Notes under the pieces: model-generated | Database searches by the model: none | What the model saw: the letters and a program-made list of their open reading frames with translations, nothing else | Told to the model about the DNA's origin: nothing | Position numbers and translations under genes: made by a program | NCBI GenBank assembly: GCA_914767715.1 | Contig: OU612066.1 | Coordinates: 37,670,283 to 37,734,282, forward strand | Direction: 5' to 3' | From: Membranipora membranacea | Lineage: Eukaryota; Bryozoa; Gymnolaemata; Cheilostomatida; Membraniporidae | DNA: 64,000 nucleotides | Shown here: positions 48,301 through 60,900 of the stretch, piece by piece | How the letters are laid out: each line of letters opens with the position of its first letter | How positions within the stretch are numbered: position 1 is the first letter of the stretch

Positions 48301-51159
48301 ATATGATGATGCATTCAATATATATATAATGCAAGTCCATATCAGTATATGCTGTATGATTGATTGGTTACTCATTACCTAGCTGATGAAGGATCATTAC
48401 CATACCCTCGAGGGTTCTGGCCGCTTGTAGAAGGATACAAACTGAGGGAGATAACTGGGAGATCTCCAGATTTAAAGACAGCAATGAACAATACACCGAT
48501 CTTCAGTCAGACAGGTAATATTATAGCCTTTAAGACTAATGTGGTATAAGGTAGCCAGAGAGAGAGTCTCGATGATCTTCCCATGTTAAAAGTGGTATAG
48601 ATCTTGTTTAGAAGCTTCTGATATTCTACTGGGTTTAGTATGATCACATAAATAGTAAGAACCCGTTATTATAATTCCTATATTTTACGTAAGCTTCAAT
48701 TTGAGCTTTCATAGACAGGAATGGCATATGATTGGCTCAGAATATGATTCCAACTGATCAGTTGTTAGTATATTTCAGCGACTAATGTTTATCATCGTCA
48801 TGTTTTCATCGGAATATGTCAAAACGGTACGAGACGAAGATAGCGATAAGTTAGGTTTATAAATGGTCCATACCTTCTACTCTGCAGGAGCTCTACAGTT
48901 TGATCTGGATAATCAGTACTCCACATTATACATGGACTCACACCCCGGGTTAGATATCAAGTTCTCTGTGACTGTCACAGTGTGGATACAATTCTCCACC
49001 ACATATCCTCCTGATTCTATCACTAATATTCTATCTTATTGGCCAATCAGAAGCTCAGGTAAGGTTCACATAGCAGGATTATTGGGTTTTACAAGAAAAT
49101 GTTAGAAATATTGAATCATTGTAGACTGATCCCCTGTTATTGATCAGGTGAGAAGTCCACTAGACACTGCTGCAGTAACATTCAGTCAGTCAGCTGCTGT
49201 GTTGCTTTTTTCCGGTAAACCGACAAAATCAGATTTCCAAGAGGAAACAGGGAGATCTTCCAATAAGAATGAGATATGTTTTCTTAATTAATTCTTCGCT
49301 CAAAATCCTCACTCACATTTGGAGTTTTAAGTAGACAAATTTGTTACACATCGTCCAAGCAAAATGTATAAAGTAACATCAACAAGGGAGCAATTTGGAA
49401 CAAAACCCATGGCAGGTTCCAATTACTCAGCCAGGATTGATCGGATAGTAATTAAGTGAACAAGTTTTTCATTTTTAACCCTCCAGGTTAACATTGAGTG
49501 AAGCTAATAATATAAGTTTTGTCAACCTTGTAGATTACATTGACAGGAATGACACAAGTAATGTAACCACAGCGTTTATGATTGTCTCCTCCGAGGCTGG
49601 CACACTGAACGTATTGGTGATATCATCTAATGCTCACTCACTGATTACTAGCCCTGAGTCGACAGGCCCGTTACTGTTTGATTATGAACTACCCAGACAG
49701 ACATGGATCCATGTAGGATCATGTATCGACTTTCACACAAAAACTGTGTCACTCTATATAAACGGTGAATTAGTTGAGACAAAAAGGTGAGCGGAAATTT
49801 ATCTCAAACAGAACCAAACTGTTCATTTGTTTATTAAAATAATTAAATATATTGATAAATTTCGTGTCAAGTTGAGGGACTTTTCGAAAACACTTTGGCT
49901 TCAGACTCTAAACTGGCACCACAGATAAGTTAATACCAGGTAAGGTGACAAGGTCCAGGTAGGGTCAAAGTAAAGTGGCCCGCCATCGACAACATCTTGT
50001 CCGATAATGATAACTCAACTGGACCGGGTGAGGTCTCTCCAACACTCACTGTGAAAATGATATCAGCCAAACTTTGTTTTATGGTGATTGTCTACTATTA
50101 TTAAATGGCCAGATGACTCCAGGTGAAGACAGTGTAGCTGTGTTGTGAGTTTCGGAGCCACCTCAGCAAACTTATAATAGTTACATGTGATTTCAGGGCA
50201 AACAGACACATACAGAAGACAATGTACTCTGTGATGGTCGGAGGTAAGTTTGACTTTGATCAGCCTGACCTGCTGAGTACAGACTCAGCCTATACTGCTG
50301 ATGGAACCATGTCCTCCCTTCAGCTGTATGATGTAGCGCTCACTCAGACTCAGATAAAGAAAACTATGAGACTTTACAAAACCTCAGGTAAGTCAAATAA
50401 TCTGGATTGTGTTAATGTTGGTTTCAGATATAGACCTGTATATGGATGCCGGCTTTTTTTCTTCCAAAACAATGAAAGTAGGTAATAGATGAATGGCATA
50501 ACGGCTACTCACAAGAGGGCAGCTCCCTGTGAGGAAATCCAGACCTATTTTCTGCACGCAACCAACAACATGTCCTTTTGTCACACAACTGACCGACAGG
50601 GTGGTAGGAGTTTGGCTTACCCTGGAGAGTGCGCCAGGCAGACAAACTCAGAACTTGAAAACGATGTTTTATCATTTTAGAATTAAGACCACATTACAAA
50701 GGATTAAAAACACTACAAGGAAAAAGTATATCAACTCCAGAGAGCACCTTATTTGCTAAATCATTACCTGAGTGTGCTATCAGCTGTCAGGATGTTATGG
50801 ACTGTAACTCCATAGGTAAGGAGTGACAACAGGTGCTCTTATCAGTGAACCTCAATCGCAAACAGCAGAATAAGGGAACTTGAATGACACTGTTGCAATG
50901 ATTATTAAATTGTGGATAGCAATTCAGCTAACATGTGTTCTAGCGACAAATTATTGAATTACCAGTAACAAGCAGCTGAAGCGAGATGACCGTCTCATGT
51001 AAATGTATTCACACCATTGTTTCACTGTTTACAGCGTATGCAGACGGTGAGTGTGATGCAGACTCCAGATCGACTGAGAGTCTAACCACCTCAGACTTCT
51101 CAGAGAGCGAGAAGGTCTATATGGAGAGAGTGCAGACACCGTGGAGATTATTTGTATAA
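36356..51159 (+). CDS. Secreted protein with four LamG/concanavalin-like domains (22 exons, 1030 aa)
   Basis: Exons: 36356-36428, 37739-37804, 38705-38801, 39488-39572, 40569-40731, 41355-41442, 41647-41813, 42122-42220, 43025-43148, 43810-44015, 44246-44354, 44533-44747, 45007-45202, 47498-47621, 47806-47965, 48383-48514, 48888-49058, 49148-49214, 49487-49786, 50197-50387, 50681-50815, 51035-51159. All junctions keep phase; 3093 bases. Exon 1 is a signal peptide (MELLKVVLLWSLGFLIKSH). Four repeats follow, about 25-246, 247-470, 470-657 and 658-944. They share a GFW/HWPM opening, an FTFSAWIKPG-type strand, a W..ATYN/VYD....LYxNGE strand and a final LYDVALT-type helix, as in LamG/concanavalin-like jelly rolls. 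The tail (945-1030) holds ECAISCQDVMDCNS..GEC, loosely PAN/apple-like. There is no TM segment, so it is probably an extracellular adhesion or glycan-binding protein. Exon 18 is the least certain; it was needed to restore phase. Confidence 0.85.
37014..37610 (+). mobile_element. Decayed non-LTR retrotransposon fragment in LamG intron 1
   Basis: A frame contains FLGVVVDNQLNF, which matches the LGVxxDxxLxF motif of LINE reverse transcriptases. A downstream frame has SCSLSHPLFSRIGFKN..RSSELRM, typical of the C-terminal region of such ORFs. Several frame breaks show it is dead. Confidence 0.5.
37737..37744 (+). promoter_or_regulatory. NAGNAG tandem acceptor of LamG exon 2
   Basis: Intron 1 ends TTTCACAGCAG. 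Both AGs keep frame, giving Ala-Ala-Phe-Pro or Ala-Phe-Pro right after the signal peptide. Such sites often yield both isoforms. Confidence 0.6.
39647..39757. repeat. 27-bp repeat, about four copies
   Basis: GTTAGACTATCAAACACTCAG plus TCAAAT is repeated head to tail in LamG intron 4. Confidence 0.9.
39838..40113. repeat. 16-bp repeat, about 17 copies
   Basis: AGATAATACATATTAC is repeated almost perfectly in LamG intron 4; one unit has AAAAC for ATAAT. It is AT-rich with no coding meaning. Confidence 0.95.
40917..41043. repeat. 10-bp repeat (CTCTGATCTG), about 12 copies
   Basis: A nearly perfect decamer array in LamG intron 5. The minus-strand frame across it (SEQIRADQSR) is an artefact. Confidence 0.95.
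41207..41285. repeat. 21-bp repeat, three copies
   Basis: GAGAAATGACTAATTCAAACT is repeated three times, the last copy truncated, in LamG intron 5. Confidence 0.8.
43390..43600 (+). mobile_element. Possible LINE tail fragment in LamG intron 9
   Basis: A frame ending LPSGRCNLRREFFRSQAISS, with a stop after LNKSLF, resembles the last residues of LINE reverse-transcriptase ORFs. An A-rich stretch and a TAAATAAATCAATC tail follow near 43770. Weak. Confidence 0.3.
45192..46950 (+). repeat. 28-bp minisatellite, about 62 copies, carrying a 5' splice site
   Basis: The unit is GTACTGGTAGG, CTCTATGTCA, TAGTGAG. The last 11 bases of LamG exon 13 (GTCATAGTGAG, 45192-45202) are part of every unit, so each unit rebuilds an exon end followed by GT. 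The first unit lacks GTACTG and is 22 bases long. Scattered point variants occur (GTTACTG, GTACAGG, GCCTC). Using any later donor would add AGG TAG, an immediate stop, so only the first junction gives full-length protein. Confidence 0.95.
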
Positions 51160-51968
51160 ATATTTTTATTGTCGGAAAAAGGTTTTTTCCATCAACCCAG
51201 TTATGCCAACATTCAACAAAACAGCTACATAAGCTGCATAACCTTGAAAATTTGAGCAAGTTTTTTAGAGACAAAAATATAAAAATAACCATGCATACAT
51301 TTAAAAAAGACAAAGAGGTATATTTCAATTCTCAATATGACAAATTCCTTCAATGCAAACTTAAAAGTCAAAAACAATTATATATTAATTCTTTTAAAAT
51401 CTTCATTAAATTTTGCGCACTTAATATAGACCTTTATGGGTCACAGTTATAATAGAGATCTAACACGGTGACTGAGGGAGAATGACTCAAATTTTATCGA
51501 AAAATATGATGTGGATAATATACTACAGGTAACCATAGTAAAAAAATATAAGAGATGCTCAATAAGAGGTTAAGCTCTGGAATATCCTGACTGCTAAATC
51601 AAAAGTATATATATAATATATAATAATATATGAATACCTGAAATAAAAATATATAAACAATAACATCGTCATGCTCGCACAACACAGATGTATAGGCCAT
51701 GTCTAACGAGGAACAGAGTAAAAAAAAAACCAAAGTGAAATAACGTGTCATACAACATGGAATTTCATCAAAAAAGTCATAAGAGTGAGTTAAGAATATC
51801 TTGTTACGGGGAGAAGAGGACGCTGAACTATAATAATAGTGGGCACAACTTACATAAAACAACTTGTATTTAGGATCGCGTCACAGCCATCAAACTGATG
51901 GTTGTACTAACAGTATTGAGGAAAAGTAAGACTGGTTTTTACAACTAACCAGTAAGATTTGAACATTA
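51160..51968. other. Convergent 3' ends between the LamG and SLC49 genes
   Basis: The stops of the two genes are 809 bases apart, facing each other. The region is AT-rich UTR-like sequence with (TA)-rich stretches near 51605-51640; no gene seen. Confidence 0.6.
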
Positions 51969-54900
51969 TTATGCAGATTTTGCGGTTGAGGTAGACGCTG
52001 AATTTTGTGAATCACTGCTGGAGTTGGAGTTATTCTCCTCCTCTAACTCAAGTCTGGTGAATCTTTGTCTGACTAGTAGGAGGACAAACAGACTTATAAC
52101 TGAAGATATCAAACTTAACCATGTAACCCATACTGTGTCTGTAAAATAAACATTAAAATAAGACCAACTCATATTCAAATATTGTGGGTCGCTAGCTGAC
52201 GCTGCCGTGACACAAAATCAAATAATGAATACAGGATATGAATGTAAACGATTTATGACAGGAAATGGAAAATCATTGTGTTTTAAATCAGCATATACCA
52301 TTGGAAATATGTCACACTACACATTGATGAATGAGTATTTATTTCTAAAGTGAATCATATTCAGCAAATATCCACCTACTTTTTGAGAGTTGAGGGACTA
52401 GAAACAGCACAAAGAACATAACTCCAAACAAGTTATTCCCGATCACCATGAGAGCTGTAGCTAGACCTTCCTGTACAGGGAAGGCTAATTCACATGCCAT
52501 CTCATAGTACAGGGGAGTAACTCCGTTAATAATAATACCCATACTTATACATAGTATATACAGCAAAACTATAAATAGATGGGTGAGTACATACAATAAA
52601 CGAGAAAAATGCTTTCATTTATATATGAATTTATAGACTGTTCAGAAAGCATGCTCCCTGTTTTCTGAAAACTGAAACTGAAAAATCAGGAGTTATGTTC
52701 TTAATGTCAATGAAGACACAACTCCGCAGTAAAGTACACAACATGATGCTACATACATAAATGTTGTTTTTGTAATCGCATTGAGCAAATAGATGATCCT
52801 ATTGATTACTCTCTGCTCACAGATCATTATTTATATCATGTGATATCAAACAGGGAGGAGACTTAGGATAAGACCTCAGATGTGAGATATGAGAGTCTCA
52901 ATATAAATTTACAAGAGAGGCGAGCATTACATTATGCTCATTGTTTTAAAGTATTTGGAACTTCTACATGATATATGGTAGGTCGACCAAAGCATTACTG
53001 AACGGAAGTCAGACCAAGTGAGCACAGATCAGAAGTAGTGACAAGTAGTAAGAAAATGAAATACTTACTAATAGTGGTACTTTTATTGAAGTGTATATAT
53101 TTGAGCAATATGCAGAGCATGATAGTAAATACACCGATCTGTAGGATGTTCATAACAAGGAGCACCAGCTTAGCTTTCCTTTTGAAAAAGTCGACAAATC
53201 GTGATAAGATGATTGATGTGAAGGAACCAACAACGCTGAAGAATCCCAGCCACCCTCCAACATCCTACAAAAATTGATGAGTTACATTTAACATAATTAT
53301 AAGAACATCAACCATGTGATTTAAACATAACTAATAGGTTCATTTATTCTCCACTACCAGAAATAGTGACTACGATTAGTTGAGAATATACAGCACAGCG
53401 TTATAAAGGACAGAGTGACTCAAAGATGAATATATGTGGCATTCAATTCGTATCATCCAGATGGTGGCGAAATGCCAAACTTAAAGTCACAAGAATTAAT
53501 CCAGCAATAGTGACCCAATTATCAAAGGGTGCTTTATTTTAAAAGACGCATTACCCCTGAAACTCCATGGCAGTTTATCAATGATCATAGGTTCTCTGAG
53601 ACAAACATATTATCATAAACAATTCAGTTCTCACCTCGGATATATCCAGACTTTTGAGGCTAACTGATATCAGAGGGAGGAATGAGTTGTAGGGAGCATT
53701 GCTGACATTAAACGCCACAAACATCAACCAAAAGTGCTTATTTCTACAACAGAAACATTATCGATATCTATACCAGTATACAATATCGATATCTATACCA
53801 GTATACAATATCGATATCTATACCAGTATACAATATCGATATCTATACCAGTATACAATATCGGTATCTATACCAGTATACAATATTGATATCTATACCA
53901 GTATACAATATCGATATCTATACCAGTATACAATATCGATATCTACACCAGTATACAATATCGATATCTATACCAGTATACAATATCGATATCTACACCA
54001 GTATACAATATTGATATCTACACCAGTATACAATATCGATATCTATACCAGTATACAATATCGATATCTACACCAGTATACAATATCGATATCTACACCA
54101 GTATACAATATCGATATCTTCACCAGTATACAATATCGATATCTACACCAGTATACAATATCGATATCTTCACCAGTATACAATATCGATATCTACACCA
54201 GTATACAATATCGATATCTATACCAGTACACAATATTGATATCTACACCAGTATACAATATCGATATCTACATCAGTATACAATATCGATATCTACACCA
54301 GTATACAATATCGATATCTACACCAGTATACAATATCGATATCTACACCAGTATACAATATCGATATCTACACCAGTATACAATATCGATATCTACACCA
54401 GTATACAATATCGATATCTACACCAGTATACAATATCGATATCTACACCAGTATACAATATCGATATCTACACCAGTATACAATATCGATATCTATACCA
54501 GTATACAATATCGATATCTATACCAGTATACAATATCGATATCTACACCAGTATACAATAATGATATCTACACCAGTATACAATATCGATATCTACACCA
54601 GTATACAATATCGGTATCTACACCAGTATACAATATCGATATCTACACCAGTATACAATATCGGTATCTACACCAGTATACAATATCGATATCTACACCA
54701 GTATACAATATCGATATCTACACCAGTATACAATATCGATATCTACACCAGTATACAATATCGATATCTACACCAGTATACAATATCGATATCTACACCA
54801 GTATACAATATCGATATCTACACCAGTATACAATATCGATATCTACACCAGTATACAATATCGATATCTACACCAGTATACAATATCGATATCTACACCA

Positions 54901-57900
54901 GTATACAATATCGATATCTACACCAGTATACAATATCGATATCTACACCAGTATACAATATCGATATCTACACCAGTATACAATATCGATATCTACACCA
55001 GTATACAATATCGATATCTACACCAGTATACAATATCGATATCTACACCAGTATACAATATCGATATCTACACCAGTATACAATATCGATATCTACACCA
55101 GTATACAATATCGATATCTACACCAGTATACAATATCGATATCTACACCAGTATACAATATCGATATCTACACCAGTATACAATATCGATATCTACACCA
55201 GTATACAATATCGATATCTACACCAGTATACAATATCGATATCTACACCAGTATACAATAACGATATCTACACCAGTATACAATATCGATATCTACACCA
55301 GTATACAATATCGATATCTACACCAGTATACAATATCGATATCTACACCAGTATACAATATCGATATCTACACCAGTATACAATATCGATATCTACACCA
55401 GTATACAATATCGATATCTACACCAGTATACAATATCGATATCTACACCAGTATACAATATCGATATCTACACCAGTATACAATATCGATATCTACACCA
55501 GTATACAATATCGATATCTACACCAGTATACAATATCGATATCTACACCAGTATACAATATCGATATCTACACCAGTATACAATATCGATATCTACACCA
55601 GTATACAATATCGATATCTACACCAGTATACAATATCGATATCTACACCAGTATACAATATCGATATCTACACCAGTATACAATATCGATATCTACACCA
55701 GTATACAATATCGATATCTACACCAGTATACAATATCGATATCTACACCAGTATACAATATCGATATCTACACCAGTATACAATATCGATATCTACACCA
55801 GTATACAATATCGATATCTACACCAGTATACAATATCGATATCTACACCAGTATACAATATCGATATCTACACCAGTATACAATATCGATATCTACACCA
55901 GTATACAATATCGATATCTACACCAGTATACAATATCGATATCTATACCAGTATACAATATCGATATCTACACCAGTATACAATATCGATATCTACACCA
56001 GTATACAATATCGATATCTACACCAGTATACAATATCGATATCTACACCAGTATACAATATCGATATCTACACCAGTATACAATATCGATATCTACACCA
56101 GTATACAATATCGATATCTACACCAGTATACAATATCGATATCTACACCAGTATACAATATCGATATCTACACCAGTATACAATATCGATATCTACACCA
56201 GTATACAATATCGATATCTACACCAGTATACAATATCGATATCTAAACCAGTATACAATATCGATATCTAAACCAGTATACAATATCGATATCTACACCA
56301 GTATACAATATCGATATCTACACCAGTATACAATATCGATATCTACACCAGTATACAATATCGATATCTACACCAGTATACAATATCGATATCTACACCA
56401 GTATACAATATCGATATCTACACCAGTATACAATATCGATATCTACACCAGTATACAATATCGATATCTACACCAGTATACAATATCGATATCTATACCA
56501 GTATACAATATCGATATCTACACCAGTATACAATATCGATATCTACACCAGTATACAATATTGATATCTACACCAGTATACAATATTGATATCTACACCA
56601 GTATACAATATCGATATCTACACCAGTATACAATATCGATATCTACACCAGTATACAATATTGATATCTACACCAGTATACAATATTGATATCTATACCA
56701 GTATACAATATCGATATCTATACCAGTATACAATATCGATATCTACACCAGTATACAATATCGATATCTACACCAGTATACAATATCGATATCTACACCA
56801 GTATACAATATCGATATCTACACCAGTATACAATATCGATATCTACACCAGTATACAATATTGATATCTACACCAGTATACAATATCGATATCTACACCA
56901 GTATACAATATCGATATCTACACCAGTATACAATATCGATATCTACACCAGTATACAATATCGATATCTACACCAGTATACAATATCGATATCTACACCA
57001 GTATACAATATCGATATCTATACCAGTATACAATATTGATATCTACACCAGTATACAATATTGATATCTACACCAGTATACAATATCGATATCTACACCA
57101 GTATACAATATCGATATCTATACCAGTATACAATATCGATATCTACACCAGTATACAATAACGATATCTACCCCAGTATACAATATCGATATCTACACCA
57201 GTATACAATATCGATATCTACACCAGTATACAATATCGATATCTATACCAGTATACAATATTGATATCTACACCAGTATACAATATCGATATCTATACCA
57301 GTATACAATATCGATATCTATACCAGTATACAATATCGATATCTACACCAGTATACAATATCGATATCTACACCAGTATACAATATCGATATCTACACCA
57401 GTATACAATATCGATATCTACACCAGTATACAATATCGATATCTACACCAGTATACAATATCGATATCTACACCAGTATACAATATCGATATCTACACCA
57501 GTATACAATATCGATATCTACACCAGTATACAATATCGATATCTACACCAGTATACAATATCGATATCTATACCAGTATACAATATTGATATCTACACCA
57601 GTATACAATATCGATATCTATACCAGTATACAATATCGATATCTACACCAGTATACAATATCGATATCTATACCAGTATACAATATTGATATCTACACCA
57701 GTATACAATATCGATATCTATACCAGTATACAATATCGATATCTACACCAGTATACAATATTGATATCTACACCAGTATACAATATCGATATCTATACCA
57801 GTATACAATATCGATATCTACACCAGTATACAATATTGATATCTACACCAGTATACAATATCGATATCTACACCAGTATACAATATTGATATCTACACCA

Positions 57901-60900
57901 GTATACAATATCGATATCTATACCAGTATACAATATCGATATCTACACCAGTATACAATATCGATATCTACACCAGTATACAATATTGATATCTACACCA
58001 GTATACAATATCGATATCTATACCAGTATACAATATCGATATCTACACCAGTATACAATATCGATATCTATACCAGTATACAATATCGATATCCACACCA
58101 GTATACATTGGAATGAAGTAAATGGTCATTTATATGTGCAGGCGATTCCAAAAAGCCACCTCATTACTTGTAGAAAGGGTCCTATTGTCATCACATTGCT
58201 TTAATTTGTTCAGCATCAATATATTATTAAATGAATAAACAAAAAAGAAGGGATGCTACCTCTAAAAAGAGTAGGTCTACACCAGATGAAGGTGATGTGT
58301 TTAGTCTGACAAAAGTGTGTGGAAAAAAGGGCACTTAACTCAAATAGAAAAAGGAATAAGCGTGATGAACATAGGACTGCTGCATTTCCCTACCCACACC
58401 AAGCCCAAAGTTACGAAATGCAGCAGTCCTATGGTGATGAAGCTTATTGGAATCCAGAACTCACGCCTTGTTCAAAGCAACACTTTGGGAATTATTACCT
58501 GAATTACAACCTACAAAACAACTAATAATGAAAACTTACATACATGAAACATAAAATTCTACACAATTTATAACACAGCATAAATCCACAACGGTATTTT
58601 CTGAATGCATCGTTTCATTAACATTGTTCGAGTCATCCCAAAGATACTCAAAAAGACCTTCAATGACAATTGTCAATTGTTTTATTCAGATTATGGCAGA
58701 CTCCACCATCTTAAATTTTTTATTGATGTTTATGATGTCCTTTCCCAGCTACATTTTACTCTGACCTGGCATAGATTCACAGTGGCCTTGTATCAATCAG
58801 CTGCATATTTACAACTGCAACCAACTAGAATCGCCAAATCTTTGTTTAGTAGAAGAACATACCCTCTGATGGCTTTGAGACCTGATAGAAAGTCTATCCT
58901 CTTTACTTGTGTGGCGTGACTCGGCGGTTTTGGAGGCCGTGCTGGGAAGTATATCAGAGTCAGGATAAACATACAGAATACTAAACCAGCATCCACATAA
59001 CCAACTCTGAATATCCCCTGTCTGTATCTCTCAACTACATCTGTGAAAATACAAAACACAATTTAGATGATAAATAATTAATTTGTATGCATTTCCGCAA
59101 GAAACATTATAGTTTTCAGATCATGAGTTGTCAGTGCAAAGGAACAGTAGGGACAACTTAGCATTGTGCTCGTTGTGTATATCTTGGCATATGCAATAAA
59201 ATGCTGCCTATTGTGTGGTAAAACTACACGCAGCCAATTCGAGACCAGTTTCATACTATTATATACCCAGTCCCTAATAATCAGGGTCACAGATCTCTAC
59301 AGGTATGCATAGATAACTCACCAGTGGGTATAAATGTACGGTTATTGACATCGTCCTCTGTGACACCCTGTGTCTGAGAGATAATAGGACCTGTAATCAT
59401 CAAACATACAAATAAGTCACCTCTAGTATATAACTGAGACTAAGATATACACATGGTGACAGATAGGATTGTCTCCCTGTGTATAGCAGAGATAAGATAA
59501 ATAATATATCATCACAAAGGACTGAGAGTCAGTATAGTCATACACCAGTAGATAATAGCAACATTTATCATAACAGAAAGTTGGCATGTCACACGAAATT
59601 TTATCTACTGAAAATATCTTTAATTTAATGGTTATATTTTAAAAGTTCATGAACAGTCATGAACAAAGTCTAGATTTATAATTGGTATGTCTCAACGAGA
59701 TCACACATATTATTACAACCATCGTAGCCATGTCCTCAAATTTTACAAATTATTATTGCTTGAGCTTCGATGTGTACGCAGAGAGTAACAACACAATATG
59801 CAGGGCGTGTATAAGGGGTCACATGACATGAGGAATCACATGACAAGAACACATAGCAGTTATATTTTAAAATTTATTATTAACAAGTGCAGATGGAGTC
59901 AAACATTGTGGAAACAGACAAACGCGCAATAGATGTTTTGATACTAACTTTACGAAACAAAAATATCTACAAGGAAATTTTATGATGAAAAGGCAGCCAC
60001 TTTGAGAAAGTTATAATAATTGATCTTCTGAGGGAGCCTCCCCAAATACTTCCTACTCCTCCATGCATGCATCTCTCCCTTTGTATTATGGTATGGTTCG
60101 GATGGTACTCAGTACTGATCAACCAACAAACACAAACAATACATGACAAGGTATGATAATAATAATTCAGCTACCTGCTAGAAAGTTGAGACTGCCTCCA
60201 ATGAAGCTGGCAGCTGTACCGATTGATGTAGCAGTTGTCCTCTCCTGTACAGGAAACCAGAGGACAGAAACAAGGGGAGGAGCTGCCATAAATATACCGT
60301 TAGTGCCTCCTAAGATAAATCCTCCCAACCATACGAGTCTGAAAATCAACACAATCATATATAACCATGAAGCTGTTCATGAACTGGTATTTTACATTTT
60401 GTTTTTTAACCTGGAAAGATACACAAATAAGTTTATTCTTAATTAGTGGCAACGTTGATGAGTCAAGTCAAGTCAAGTCAAGTCAAGTCAAGTCAAGTCA
60501 AGTCAAGTCAAGTCAAGTCAAGTCAAGTCAAGTCAGTGTTAATAATATACTCTTCTCTGCTGTCACCATAGTTTCAGAAGGATCCAGAACTTAGAATGTA
60601 TTCAGCACAATATATCAACCAGGCTTTTACACAGAAGTGGTATTGAAACTATTAGATAGTTTTCTGAGCTCTTATTTATGCCTCAATTCGGAGTTGTCCT
60701 CTCTCCAGTTTGGTACTTTTAACCCACGCCGCATAGGAAAAATCTGCTGAAAGAGGGTTATCTTGAAAACCTTATGTTAGGATGAAAATGATTTTTGATT
60801 CAGAGTCTGGACCATTGAAAACCCTGTGAGACACGGTTTCCAAATCATTTGAGGCTTGAATGTTGATAAATCTTAATTTTAGTGATGAAACTCATGAAAA

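Noticed and set aside
51141-51452. 103-residue Lys/Phe-rich frame after the LamG stop
   Set aside because: It starts inside the LamG terminal exon in another frame and has the AT-rich composition of 3' UTR; no splice or motif support.
53699-58116. Open frames of up to 561 codons with IDIYTSIQYRY repeats
   Set aside because: They exist only because the 25-bp satellite has no stop in any phase of the plus strand; all three frames read the same 25-residue cycle. The DNA is an intron of the antisense SLC49 gene.
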